NCBI GenBank assembly: GCA_947627785.1
Contig: CANQXC010000117.1
Span: 1 to 10,804, forward strand
Source of the DNA: an uncultured Clostridia bacterium
GTDB lineage: Bacteria; Bacillota; Clostridia; TANB77; CAG-508
Reading direction: 5' to 3'
DNA: 10,804 nt
Part shown: positions 1-6,693 of the stretch, piece after piece
How the letters are laid out: every line of letters starts with the position of its first letter
How positions within the stretch are numbered: position 1 is the stretch's first letter
Notes under the pieces: model-generated
Database searches by the model: none
Told to the model about the DNA's origin: nothing
Seen by the model: the letters and a program-made list of their open reading frames with translations, nothing else
Translations under genes and position numbers: made by a program

Positions 1-395
1 CAAGATATTATCAAACCTAGTTTAGTTATTTCTGATGGTTGTATAGAACCGAAAAATGGAACTTTTATCCATCTAGTTGCTCCTTTTACAGTAACTCCTA
101 TTCCTGGAACAACAACAAGTAACAGTATAACGATAGATACAAACCATATTAATTTACTAAATTTTGATAATACTCTATAATCTATTACCGATATAAACAA
201 CATAACAGCAATTCCTAAAACAGCCGCAAAAGCTTGCTTAGCTACATACGTATAACTGCTTGATGTGGTTGCAAGCGACATGGGTGAGCTTGCTGAAAGC
301 ACCATTGTTACTCCTAATCCTAAAAGTAACAACACTACCATAAATAAAATAAAATCAAACGGTTTATTCTTCTCCTTTTTTATCTTGCTCTTCAT
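1..395 (-). CDS. ftsW: FtsW/RodA/SpoVE-family peptidoglycan polymerase, N-terminal part (cut by window edge)
   Basis: Only the first 131 codons are in the window; the 3' part lies beyond base 1. The product is an integral membrane SEDS protein that polymerises glycan strands from lipid II at the septum or spore cortex. A basic N-terminus rich in Lys is followed by a first hydrophobic segment (about residues 14-35) leading into VLSASSP, a second (about 53-70) ending in the IDYR motif, and a third (about 81-98). Then come GATRWI (residues 105-110) and QPSEITK (about 118-124), both characteristic of the family. The ATG start is preceded by AGAAAGGA (407-414) at 12 bases. The gene follows mraY by 72 bases, so membership in the cell-wall cluster is supported. 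FtsW and SpoVE cannot be told apart from this fragment; RodA is less likely next to murE and mraY. Confidence 0.88.
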   Translation of the reverse strand, partial: MKSKIKKEKNKPFDFILFMVVLLLLGLGVTMVLSASSPMSLATTSSSYTYVAKQAFAAVLGIAVMLFISVIDYRVLSKFSKLIWFVSIVILLLVVVPGIGVTVKGATRWIKVPFFGSIQPSEITKLGLIIS

Positions 396-402
396 AAAAA
401 TA

Positions 403-421
403 TTATTCCTTTCTGGAATAA
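403..421 (-). promoter_or_regulatory. Hairpin overlapping the ftsW ribosome binding site
   Basis: In the mRNA, TTATTCC and GGAATAA form a perfect 7-bp stem around the loop AGAAA. The Shine-Dalgarno sequence AGAAAGGA occupies the loop and the adjoining GGA of the stem. It is seen directly in the sequence; a damping effect on ftsW translation is inferred. Confidence 0.35.
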
Positions 422-467
422 ATCTAGGTGAAATATTTTCAACTATAATTACATTCCTATCTTATGT

Positions 468-1448
468 TTAAATAGAACACAAACCTATTATACATAGCAT
501 CAGTGTAAATATACAAAATATAGATACTACTTTATTTTCTCCCCAACCTGATAACTCAAAGTGATGGTGTAGTGGTGCCATTTTAAATAGTCGTTTTCCT
601 CCCGTTTTCTTAAAATAAACAACTTGTAGAACAACAGATATTGTTTCTACCACAGGAATTGCTGCAATTATTATTAATATAAGTGGCATTTGTAAATATA
701 ATGCAATCGCTGATATTACTCCACCTAGAAGTAGTGAACCTGTATCTCCCATAAAAACTTTTGCTGTATTTAAGTTAAATATTAGAAATCCTAAACATGC
801 TCCCACGATTATACTTCCAAATACTACTATTTCTTTTACATCTAAGATTATTGCAATAACTGTTAAACATGTTGTAATTATTGCTGCAACACTAGTACTT
901 AAACCATCTATACCATCTGTTAAGTTCACTGCATTGGTTGTTCCAAGCATAACTAAAATTGCAAAGGGTATATATACCAAGGCTGGTAGTACTAACTGCT
1001 TTTTTAAAAATGGAATTATTGTGGCTGTTCCTAAATTTATTCCTCTTAATAAATATAATGTATATAAAACTGAAATTATGAGTAAGCCAAGCATTTTACT
1101 TGAAGGTTTTAATCCTTTAGTATTTTTTAATACTAATTTTTTATAATCATCTATAAATCCAATAATTCCAAATCCTATTGAAATAAGTAAAAGTGGAAAT
1201 AATTTGTTTCCTACAACTGGGTCTGTTGATGAATAATATATATATCCTCCTATGGTTCCAACTATTATTCCTAGAGCAATAATTATTCCGCCCATTGTTG
1301 GAGTTCCTTTTTTCCCTAAATGACTTTGTGGTCCTTCGTCCCTTTCTATTTGACCAATTTTAAATTTCCTTAATATAGGTATTATAAATATTGCTAGAAT
1401 TACTGTTGCTAAGAACGACACAAACAGTATTCTTGTTTGAAAATACAA
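468..1448 (-). CDS. mraY: Phospho-N-acetylmuramoyl-pentapeptide-transferase (MraY)
   Basis: This integral membrane enzyme transfers phospho-MurNAc-pentapeptide from UDP to undecaprenyl phosphate, making lipid I on the inner face of the membrane. At 326 residues it has normal family length. Signature stretches are DEGPQSHLGKKGTPTMGG (37-54), the catalytic Asp pair in GFIDDYKK (D100, D101), NLTDGIDGLS (175-184), FMGDTGS with D236 (232-238) and PLHHHFE (292-298). Hydrophobic segments between these blocks fit the ten-helix fold. The start is TTG at 1446-1448: AGGAGG (1458-1463) lies nine bases upstream and no nearby ATG fits. That ribosome site is inside the last codons of murE, and the murE stop is separated from this start by one base, so translational coupling is likely. 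No murF lies between murE and this gene. Confidence 0.97.
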   Translation of the reverse strand: MYFQTRILFVSFLATVILAIFIIPILRKFKIGQIERDEGPQSHLGKKGTPTMGGIIIALGIIVGTIGGYIYYSSTDPVVGNKLFPLLLISIGFGIIGFIDDYKKLVLKNTKGLKPSSKMLGLLIISVLYTLYLLRGINLGTATIIPFLKKQLVLPALVYIPFAILVMLGTTNAVNLTDGIDGLSTSVAAIITTCLTVIAIILDVKEIVVFGSIIVGACLGFLIFNLNTAKVFMGDTGSLLLGGVISAIALYLQMPLILIIIAAIPVVETISVVLQVVYFKKTGGKRLFKMAPLHHHFELSGWGENKVVSIFCIFTLMLCIIGLCSI

Positions 1449-1449
1449 T

Positions 1450-2910
1450 TTATATTACCTCCTTTATAATTTCTCTCTCATCATAATGTTTTTTTACACC
1501 ATTTATTTCTTGGTATGTTTCATGTCCCTTTCCTGCTAAAACTATCATATCATTTTTTGTTGCCATATTTATTGCATATTTTATAGCTTCTGTTCTATCT
1601 ACTATTGTTATATATTTACCTTTTGATTTTTTTGCTCCAACCTCTATTTCATCTACTATTGTTTGTGGATCTTCTGTTCTAGGATTATCTGATGTTATTA
1701 TTGTAAAATCTGCAATGTTTGCTGAAATTTGTCCCATAATAGGTCTTTTTGCCTTATCTCTGTCTCCTCCACAGCCAAATACTGATATTACTTTTCCTCT
1801 AGTATAACTTTTTACCGCACTTAATATGCTTTGCAAGCTTTCAGGAGAATGTGCATAATCTATCATTATTGTTAAGCCTTTTTTGTTATCTACAAGTTCG
1901 CTTCTTCCTGGAACTCTTACATTTAACAAAGCTTCCTTTATTTGTTCTGCATTTGCTCCAAGTTTTGTTGCAACACATATTGCTGCTAATGAATTATATA
2001 CACTAAATCTTCCTGGTATACCTGTTTTTACTCTTTCATTTTTTCCATCAATTTTCACTTTGAAATCTACACTAGAATTTGTTATTGTAATATCTTTTGC
2101 AAGTAGATTTGCTTCATTATCTATTCCATAAGAATTTATATCTTTATCTGGTAATAACTTCTTAATTTTTGATACTCTAAAGTCATCTGCATTTATAAAA
2201 CTAGTTTTGCTTATTTGCATTAACTTTAATTTTGAATTAAAATAATCCTCTATATCTGGGTGTTCATTAGCACTTATATGGTCTTCTGAAAAATTTGTAA
2301 ATACTCCTATATCAAAATCAATTCCATCTACTCTATGTAGCTTCAATGCTTGTGATGAAACCTCCATTACTACACACTCTATATTTTCTTCTACCATTTG
2401 ACTAAATAACTTTTGTATTTCCAAAGCATCTGGAGTTGTTCTTGAACTTTCTCCTAAATTTTTACTACCTATATAATTTGCTACTGTGCCTATTAAACCT
2501 ACCTTTTTGCCTTGTGCCTCTAATATTGATTTAATCATAAATGTTGTTGTTGTTTTTCCTTTAGTTCCTGTTACTCCAACTACCTTTAAATTTTTAGAAG
2601 GATTTTTATAAAAATTACATGCTACCTTTGCTGCCGCAATTCTTGTATCTGGTGCCATTATTATAGTTACATCATCTGTTACATCTTCTCTTTTAATTTT
2701 TGAACCTTCCTCAATCATTATGGCTGTTGCACCATTTTCTATTGCTTGTTTTATATATTTATGCCCATCTGTTTCAAAGCCAACGATTGCAATAAATAGA
2801 CTATTTTTTGTTATTTTCCTTGAATCGCTTTCTATGCCTTGTATATCTATACTTAAATCTCCTCTTGCCTTTAATCCTTCTATTCCTGAAATAACAGATT
2901 TTAATTCCAT
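1450..2910 (-). CDS. murE: UDP-MurNAc-L-Ala-D-Glu:meso-diaminopimelate ligase (MurE)
   Basis: This cytoplasmic Mur ligase adds the third stem-peptide residue to UDP-MurNAc-L-Ala-D-Glu using ATP. It has 486 residues, a normal length. Seen in order: an N-terminal UDP-MurNAc-binding domain (about 1-105); the ATP-binding loop GVTGTKGKTT (112-121); TTPDALE (158-164); the central-domain stretch FTNFSEDH with NSK (225-227), whose K227 fits the carbamylated lysine; and the C-terminal domain with PGRSE (334-338), DYAHSPESL (351-359), FGCGGDRD (378-385) and LAGKGHET (458-465). DNPRTEDP (408-415) is the family's DNPR motif linked to meso-diaminopimelate rather than lysine. The ATG start has GGAAGGA (2917-2923) six bases upstream. 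It is the first gene of the cell-wall block and has a promoter of its own. Confidence 0.97.
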   Translation of the reverse strand: MELKSVISGIEGLKARGDLSIDIQGIESDSRKITKNSLFIAIVGFETDGHKYIKQAIENGATAIMIEEGSKIKREDVTDDVTIIMAPDTRIAAAKVACNFYKNPSKNLKVVGVTGTKGKTTTTFMIKSILEAQGKKVGLIGTVANYIGSKNLGESSRTTPDALEIQKLFSQMVEENIECVVMEVSSQALKLHRVDGIDFDIGVFTNFSEDHISANEHPDIEDYFNSKLKLMQISKTSFINADDFRVSKIKKLLPDKDINSYGIDNEANLLAKDITITNSSVDFKVKIDGKNERVKTGIPGRFSVYNSLAAICVATKLGANAEQIKEALLNVRVPGRSELVDNKKGLTIMIDYAHSPESLQSILSAVKSYTRGKVISVFGCGGDRDKAKRPIMGQISANIADFTIITSDNPRTEDPQTIVDEIEVGAKKSKGKYITIVDRTEAIKYAINMATKNDMIVLAGKGHETYQEINGVKKHYDEREIIKEVI

Positions 2911-2971
2911 TTTTTATCCTTCCCTTCTTAGGTCAAAAGTATTTATTTATTCCTAAATTTTGCCACTTTTT

Positions 2972-3000
2972 ATTATAATATTTTTTTTTGTTTTTGTATA
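2972..3000 (-). promoter_or_regulatory. Probable vegetative promoter of murE-mraY-ftsW
   Basis: On the minus strand, TATACA (2995-3000, four of six matches to the -35 consensus) is followed after 17 bases by a perfect TATAAT (2972-2977). Transcription would start near 2965, giving a leader of about 55 bases. It lies just downstream of the terminator of the preceding gene, where a new promoter is expected. The surrounding DNA is very A-rich, which raises the chance of coincidence. Confidence 0.6.
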
Positions 3001-3047
3001 GCTTTTTCGTAAAATTTATTATTTTTTCTTTTACTTAATTATATCTA

Positions 3048-3086
3048 ATAAAAAAATAAATAGAACCTATATATTAGGTTCTATTT
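3048..3086 (-). terminator. Intrinsic terminator of the Spo0E-like gene
   Basis: In the minus-strand RNA, AAATAGAACCTA pairs perfectly with TAGGTTCTATTT (12 bp, loop ATATA). It is followed by A and a run of seven U (3050-3056). The stop codon TAG at 3067-3069 lies inside the hairpin, so the terminator overlaps the end of the coding region. Confidence 0.85.
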
Positions 3087-3222
3087 CACTCTTTTCCTTA
3101 TAATACTTCGTTATTAGTTCATCTAATTCTATACTTAATTTATATATTATTTCATAATCTGCTCCGTTTATAATACTATTATTTAGTTCTTCTCTCAATT
3201 TAAGGATTTGTTTATTTAACAT
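3067..3222 (-). CDS. Spo0E-like sporulation regulatory protein (putative Spo0A~P phosphatase)
   Basis: This 51-residue gene is well supported: it has an ATG start, AGGAG (3231-3235) eight bases upstream, an upstream promoter and an overlapping terminator. The protein is charged and helical, with LREELN at 9-14 and LSIELDELI at 29-37. The latter matches the Spo0E-family signature, usually written S-x-E-L-D followed by an Ile near a Tyr. Known family members are small two-helix phosphatases that remove phosphate from the sporulation master regulator Spo0A and so delay sporulation. The family assignment rests on this motif, size and predicted helicity; activity is inferred. The gene stands alone between the ribosomal-protein operon and murE, which suggests independent control. 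Its presence argues for a sporulating ancestry. Confidence 0.78.
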   Translation of the reverse strand: MLNKQILKLREELNNSIINGADYEIIYKLSIELDELITKYYKEKSEIEPNI

Positions 3223-3348
3223 TTTAAGCACTCCTTTTTTTTCTATTTTTTCCTATGATTATTATGAAAAAGGTGTTAAAGTAACATTAGATAACAACAT
3301 TCTTTTTTATATTTATTATTTCTTGTTTATTGTTGTTTTTCTATTAAT

Positions 3349-3377
3349 ACAATACCATATTTTTACAAAAACGTCAA
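3349..3377 (-). promoter_or_regulatory. Probable promoter of the Spo0E-like gene
   Basis: TTGACG (3372-3377) and TATTGT (3349-3354) are separated by 17 bases on the minus strand. The -10 is preceded by TGG, giving an extended -10 (TG-N-TATTGT). Transcription would start near 3342, leaving an A-rich leader of about 120 bases. No strong fold was recognised in that leader. Confidence 0.65.
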
Positions 3378-3402
3378 TATTAAAACAGTAAAAAGTACTC
3401 AT

Positions 3403-3462
3403 TTTTTCAATATTTCGTATGCGTTTTTTCCTTATTTTTCAATGTTTCGCTGCATTTTTCTT
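3403..3462. repeat. Degenerate tandem duplication, about 30-32-base unit, two copies
   Basis: On the plus strand, TTTTTCAATATTTCGTATGC (from 3403) is echoed by TTTTTCAATGTTTCGCTGC (from 3435), each followed by a T-run and C. The shared core on the minus strand is CGAAAYATTGAAAAA. The pair lies directly upstream of the Spo0E-like promoter's -35 element, so it might be an upstream binding site, although simple slippage duplication is equally possible. Confidence 0.5.
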
Positions 3463-3514
3463 TGTTTTGTTTTGCTTTATGGCAATATTTCTTATTTTAC
3501 GACATTTTAATCGC

Positions 3515-3544
3515 AAAAAAAAGTGAACACAAATGTCCACTTTT
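3515..3544 (-). terminator. Intrinsic terminator after rpmE (end of the infA operon)
   Basis: The minus-strand RNA forms AAAAGTGGACA paired with TGTTCACTTTT around a four-base loop, with one G-U wobble. It then runs into U residues, eight in total counting those of the stem (3515-3522). The wobble is a pair only on the minus-strand RNA, which fixes the direction. It lies 15 bases after the rpmE stop and is the first good terminator after infA. Confidence 0.9.
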
Positions 3545-3559
3545 CCACTATTTTTATAA

Positions 3560-3760
3560 TTATCCAATTCCATATTTCTTTTTGAATTTGTCTGCCCTTC
3601 CACCTGTCGTATCTCTCTTTAAATTTCCTGTCCAAAAAGCATGGCAATTAGAGCATATATCTACTTTTATATCTTTTTTTGTTGAACCAACTTTATATAC
3701 TTTTCCACAAGCACATGTTATTGTTGTTTCACCATATTCTGGTTGTATTTCTTTTTTCAT
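3560..3760 (-). CDS. rpmE: 50S ribosomal protein L31, zinc-binding type
   Basis: L31 is a small large-subunit protein at the central protuberance that bridges to the 30S subunit. This copy has 66 residues. Conserved stretches are MKKEIQPEY at the N-terminus and the C-terminal TGGRADKFKKKYG. Cys16 and Cys18 (CAC), with Cys36 and Cys39 (CSNC), form the zinc site of the C+ type. A longer frame opens at GTG (3770-3772), but that GTG lies within the Shine-Dalgarno sequence AAGGAGTGA. The ATG at 3758-3760, 11 bases from AGGAG (3772-3776), matches the family start. It follows a small membrane-protein gene by 48 bases with no terminator between, so it is probably the last gene of the infA operon. Confidence 0.95.
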   Translation of the reverse strand: MKKEIQPEYGETTITCACGKVYKVGSTKKDIKVDICSNCHAFWTGNLKRDTTGGRADKFKKKYGIG

Positions 3761-3808
3761 TTTCGATTTCACTCCTTTTCTTAAATTTCCTGCATTTACA
3801 GTTTTTGT

Positions 3809-3973
3809 TTAACTAATAGTATTATTAGTTTGTTCCTGACTTTTATAATTCTCTTGATATTCATCAATGATTTTATCAAAAGATAGTTTGTAGACGAATT
3901 TTGAAATTATGTTCCATAAACATGCAATTATTAGAATAACTAAACATATTTTTTTCCATGATTTTGCAAGCAT
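3809..3973 (-). CDS. Small single-span membrane protein, family not recognised
   Basis: This 54-residue frame starts with ATG at 3971-3973, with GGGGAG (3985-3990) 11 bases upstream and touching the rplQ stop codon. The protein has a basic N-terminus (K4, K7, K8), one hydrophobic segment (about residues 9-24, with two Cys and a Trp) and a polar tail of about 25 residues ending in a Gln/Asn/Thr-rich stretch. This fits an inside-positive single transmembrane anchor. It begins 16 bases after rplQ and precedes rpmE by 48 bases on the same strand, so it is almost certainly co-transcribed with them. Its base composition resembles the neighbours. I recognise no family and assign no function. A fortuitous frame remains possible, but the ribosome site and tight spacing argue for a gene. 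Confidence 0.6.
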   Translation of the reverse strand: MLAKSWKKICLVILIIACLWNIISKFVYKLSFDKIIDEYQENYKSQEQTNNTIS

Positions 3974-3989
3974 AGTTTCATCATCTCCC

Positions 3990-4508
3990 CTATACTAATT
4001 CAATTATAACTGTTTCTGCACAATCTCCTCTTCTTGGACCCATTTTGTATATTCTTGTATATCCTCCTGCTCTGTTTGCATATTTTTCAGCCATTTCTCC
4101 AAAAAGTTTTGCTGGTAAGTCTATTTTGTTTCCTTCACTGTCTTTTACTTTATTTGTTTTTGCCATTATTTTTCTTCTTGCATTTAATCTTGATGGCATA
4201 TCTTTTTGTCTTTTCTCCATCTTTTCTTCTTTTACTACTCTTAAATATTCCTTACCATTTTTACTTGTAGCTTTTTCTAATTCTTTATTACCTTTACTAT
4301 CTAATTTTGCTTTAACAACTTTTACTTCTACTGTTTCGAAATTGTCTTTTTCTTTTACTGCTAGTGCTATTAAGTTTTCTGCTATACTTCTAACTTCTTT
4401 TGCTCTAGCTTCTGTTGTTTCAATTCTTCCATGAACTAATAAATCTGTTGTTAAATTTTTTAACATTGCCATTCTCTGGTCTGTTGTTTTACCTAACTTT
4501 CTAGCCAA
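3990..4508 (-). CDS. rplQ: 50S ribosomal protein L17 with an internal insertion
   Basis: L17 sits near the peptide exit tunnel of the 50S subunit. The N-terminal block [12 protein letters not shown] through [13 protein letters not shown] (about 1-50) and the C-terminal block [10 protein letters not shown] through [15 protein letters not shown] and IIELV (about 134-172) are clear family matches. The protein has 172 residues, whereas Firmicute L17 is usually about 115-130. The extra material is a Lys/Glu-rich stretch at roughly residues 51-105. It is in frame and similar in composition to the rest, so it looks like a genuine lineage insertion rather than a frameshift. The start is TTG at 4506-4508, nine bases after AAGGGGG; no ATG fits the conserved N-terminus. 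It follows rpoA by 24 bases, the usual alpha-operon order. Confidence 0.95.
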   Translation of the reverse strand: MARKLGKTTDQRMAMLKNLTTDLLVHGRIETTEARAKEVRSIAENLIALAVKEKDNFETVEVKVVKAKLDSKGNKELEKATSKNGKEYLRVVKEEKMEKRQKDMPSRLNARRKIMAKTNKVKDSEGNKIDLPAKLFGEMAEKYANRAGGYTRIYKMGPRRGDCAETVIIELV

Positions 4509-4532
4509 TTTTTTCAGCCCCCTTCTTTTATT

Positions 4533-5480
4533 TTACTCATCTTCAGAAGCAAAATTTAAGCCTAATGAGTATAATTTATTTACAACTTCATCTAATGATT
4601 TCTTACCTAAATTTCTTACTTTCATCATATCTGCTTCTGTTTTATTTGCTAAATCTTGTACTGTTGATATTCCTGCTCTCTTTAAACAATTATATGATCT
4701 TACTGATAATTCTAAGTCTTCTATTGGCATTTCTAATATTCTTTCTCTCTTAGACTCAGCTTTTTCTACCATAACTTTAGTATTTCTAGCTGCTTCTGAT
4801 AAGTCTATGAATAATTCTAAATGACCTGTCATTACTTTTGCTGCTAAGCTTAATGCTTCATAAGCTTTTAAGCTTCCATCTGTCCATACCTCAATAGTTA
4901 GCTTATCATAATCTACTGTTTGACCAACTCTTGTATTCTCAACTGAATAGTTTACCTTCTTAACTGGTGTAAATATTGAATCTATTGGTAATACATCTAT
5001 TGCTTGATTTTCTTTTTTATTCTTTTCTGCAACATTATATCCTCTACCTTTATCAACAGTCATTACCATTTGTAAAGAACCACCTTCTGCAACTGTTGCT
5101 ATATGTAAATCTGGATTTAATATTTCAATAGATGAATCTGTTATTATATCTCCTGCTTTAACTTCGCCTTCACCTTTGAAGTCTATTTTTATAGTTTTTT
5201 CTTCATTTTCATGCATTTTTAGTCTTACACTTTTTAAATTAACTATAATTTCTGGCACGTCTTCTATTACATTTGGTATACTAGAAAATTCATGTAAAAC
5301 TCCTTCTATTTTTACACTTGTTATTGCTGCACCTGGTAATGATGATAGAAGAATTCTTCTTAAAGAATTTCCTATTGTCATTCCATATCCTCTTTCTAAA
5401 GGCTCACATATGAATTTTCCATAGCTTTCATCTTCATTTATTGCTAGGCATTCAATATTTGGTTTCTCAAATTCAATCAT
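4533..5480 (-). CDS. rpoA: DNA-directed RNA polymerase subunit alpha
   Basis: The alpha subunit dimerises to nucleate RNA polymerase assembly and contacts upstream promoter DNA and activators. At 315 residues it has normal length. The N-terminal assembly domain (about 1-230) includes [19 protein letters not shown] (29-47), the family's assembly motif, and ENTRVGQ (181-187). The C-terminal DNA-binding domain (about 248-315) has [15 protein letters not shown] (256-270), where R261 and N264 correspond to the residues contacting the UP element, and VRNLGKKSL (288-296). The ATG start has AGGAGG about ten bases upstream. It lies between rpsD and rplQ, the standard alpha-operon order. Confidence 0.98.
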   Translation of the reverse strand: MIEFEKPNIECLAINEDESYGKFICEPLERGYGMTIGNSLRRILLSSLPGAAITSVKIEGVLHEFSSIPNVIEDVPEIIVNLKSVRLKMHENEEKTIKIDFKGEGEVKAGDIITDSSIEILNPDLHIATVAEGGSLQMVMTVDKGRGYNVAEKNKKENQAIDVLPIDSIFTPVKKVNYSVENTRVGQTVDYDKLTIEVWTDGSLKAYEALSLAAKVMTGHLELFIDLSEAARNTKVMVEKAESKRERILEMPIEDLELSVRSYNCLKRAGISTVQDLANKTEADMMKVRNLGKKSLDEVVNKLYSLGLNFASEDE

Positions 5481-5526
5481 TAATTTTAACCTCCTATTTA
5501 GATATTAGATGTTTAAAACTTCAACC

Positions 5527-5554
5527 TCTAATTTCCAAATTCTAATTTCTAATT
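5527..5554 (-). repeat. AATTAGA heptamer repeats, rpsD-rpoA spacer
   Basis: Reading the minus strand, AATTAGA occurs twice in a row, then a degenerate ATTTGGA, then AATTAGA again. The array begins at the rpsD stop codon and ends before the rpoA ribosome site. The same heptamer recurs in the secY-adk spacer at 9253-9300, so this looks like a dispersed short repeat. Confidence 0.6.
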
Positions 5555-6179
5555 ATTTAGAATATAACTCTACTATTAAGTGCTCTTCAACTGGAATATC
5601 TACATCTTCTCTTGCTGCTAATCTAATTACTTTTACTTGCATTTTTTCATTATCTTTTTCTAACCATTCTGGTAATGGTTTTGCTTTATTTGCTTCAATA
5701 TTTTCTTTTATTATTTTGCTATCTTGTTTAATTTCTCTTACTGATATTACATCTCCTGCTTTTATTAAGTAAGATGGAATATCAACTTTCTTACCATTTA
5801 CATCAAAATGTCCATGATTAACAAGTTGTCTTGCTTGTGCTCTTGATGAACCAAATCCTGCTCTATATACAACATTGTCTAATCTACTTTCTAATATTTG
5901 AAGTAAGTTTTCACCTGTTATTCCTTTTTTATTTTCTGCCATTTCGAAATATTTTCTAAATTGGCTTTCTCCTACTCCGTAGAATGATTTTGTTTTTTGT
6001 TTTTCTCTTAACTGTGTTCCATATTCAGATAATTTTTTCTTTCCTTGTCCGTGTTCTCCTGGTGCATAGTTTCTTCTTGTTACACTACATTTATCTGTAT
6101 AACATCTTGAACCTTTTAAGAACAATTTTTGACCTTCTCTACGGCAAATACGACATTGTTCGTCTTTATATCTTGACAT
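5553..6179 (-). CDS. rpsD: 30S ribosomal protein S4, zinc-binding type
   Basis: S4 is a primary 16S rRNA-binding protein that nucleates 30S assembly. It has 208 residues, a normal length. The N-terminal region carries C9, C12, C26 and C31 (CRIC and CYTDKC), the zinc site of C+ S4 proteins; Bacillus subtilis S4 lacks it. APGEHG (41-46) and [10 protein letters not shown] follow. The S4 RNA-binding domain begins near residue 96, with [13 protein letters not shown] and [13 protein letters not shown]. The ATG start has GGAGG seven bases upstream. It lies between rpsK and rpoA. S4 is an autoregulator in other bacteria, but no S4-binding structure was identified here. Confidence 0.98.
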   Translation of the reverse strand: MSRYKDEQCRICRREGQKLFLKGSRCYTDKCSVTRRNYAPGEHGQGKKKLSEYGTQLREKQKTKSFYGVGESQFRKYFEMAENKKGITGENLLQILESRLDNVVYRAGFGSSRAQARQLVNHGHFDVNGKKVDIPSYLIKAGDVISVREIKQDSKIIKENIEANKAKPLPEWLEKDNEKMQVKVIRLAAREDVDIPVEEHLIVELYSK

Positions 6180-6264
6180 TTTCTTTCCTCCCTTTTATCT
6201 TAATGACTTATTAAATATTTTTTGTTACTCTGCAAAAAAATATTCAAATATTAACTTTTATATA

Positions 6265-6663
6265 TTAAACTCTTCTTCTTTTTGGTGGTCTACAACCATT
6301 ATGTGGAATTGGTGTTACATCTTTTATTGCTGTAATTTCCAATCCTGCTGTTTGTAATGATCTAATAGCAGCTTCTCTTCCAGAACCTGGACCCTTTACA
6401 AATACTGCAACACTTTTTAAACCATGTTCCATTCCTGCTTTTGCAGCTGTTAATGCAGCTTCACCTGCAGCAAATGGTGTGCTTTTTCTAGAACCTTTAA
6501 ATCCTAATTCTCCAGCACTTGCCCATGAAATTACATTACCTCTTTCATCTGTAATTGTAACTATTGTATTATTAAAACTAGAATGAATGTGAGCTTCTCC
6601 TTTTTCGATATTTTTTCTATCTCTTCTTCTAGTTACTCTTTGTGTAGTTGTTGCTTTTGCCAT
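6265..6663 (-). CDS. rpsK: 30S ribosomal protein S11
   Basis: S11 sits on the 30S platform near the Shine-Dalgarno duplex. With this start it has 132 residues, the usual size. Family stretches are [37 protein letters not shown] and the C-terminal [19 protein letters not shown] longer frame starts at 6693, but its extra ten codons run through the ribosome site AGGAGG (6674-6679). The ATG at 6661-6663, ten bases after AGGAGG and starting MAKATTTQR, fits the family. It lies between rpsM and rpsD. Confidence 0.97.
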   Translation of the reverse strand: MAKATTTQRVTRRRDRKNIEKGEAHIHSSFNNTIVTITDERGNVISWASAGELGFKGSRKSTPFAAGEAALTAAKAGMEHGLKSVAVFVKGPGSGREAAIRSLQTAGLEITAIKDVTPIPHNGCRPPKRRRV

Positions 6664-6693
6664 TTTAGTTTCTCCTCCTTTTTCAAAATCCAT

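Larger units (their letters stand above)
3223..3559. other. 337-base gene-free stretch between the Spo0E-like gene and rpmE
   Basis: From low to high coordinate it holds the leader and ribosome site of the Spo0E-like gene, its promoter, a degenerate tandem duplication near 3403-3462, and the rpmE terminator at 3515-3544. The remaining sequence (about 3463-3514) is T-rich on the plus strand, with no convincing reading frame or motif. A long plus-strand open frame crossing it has a low-complexity Phe-rich translation and is not a gene. Confidence 0.7.

Noticed and set aside
3497..3504. Possible Spo0A box (TGTCGTAA on the minus strand) upstream of the Spo0E-like gene
   Set aside because: It is a single copy with one mismatch to TGTCGAA, about 120 bases upstream of the -35 element; expected by chance in this sequence.
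3462..3812. Plus-strand open frame of 116 codons across rpmE
   Set aside because: It runs antisense to a clear L31 gene and the Phe-rich translation is what an AT-rich antisense strand gives. It has no ribosome site and no family resemblance.
3811..3830. 8-bp inverted repeat AACTAATA/TATTAGTT at the end of the small membrane-protein gene, considered as a terminator
   Set aside because: The stem is almost entirely A-T and no U-run follows on the operon strand.
4034..4434. Two overlapping plus-strand open frames opposite rplQ
   Set aside because: They are shadows of the L17 gene with low-complexity Leu/Phe-rich translations.
6234..6252. AATAT hairpin followed by a U-run after rpsK, considered as a terminator
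   Set aside because: The stem is only five to six A-T pairs, too weak, and rpsD immediately follows in the usual operon order.
6664..6693. Ten-residue N-terminal extension of S11 from an upstream ATG
   Set aside because: The extension codons run through the AGGAGG ribosome site of the canonical ATG, and S11 proteins start at the MAKATT-type N-terminus.
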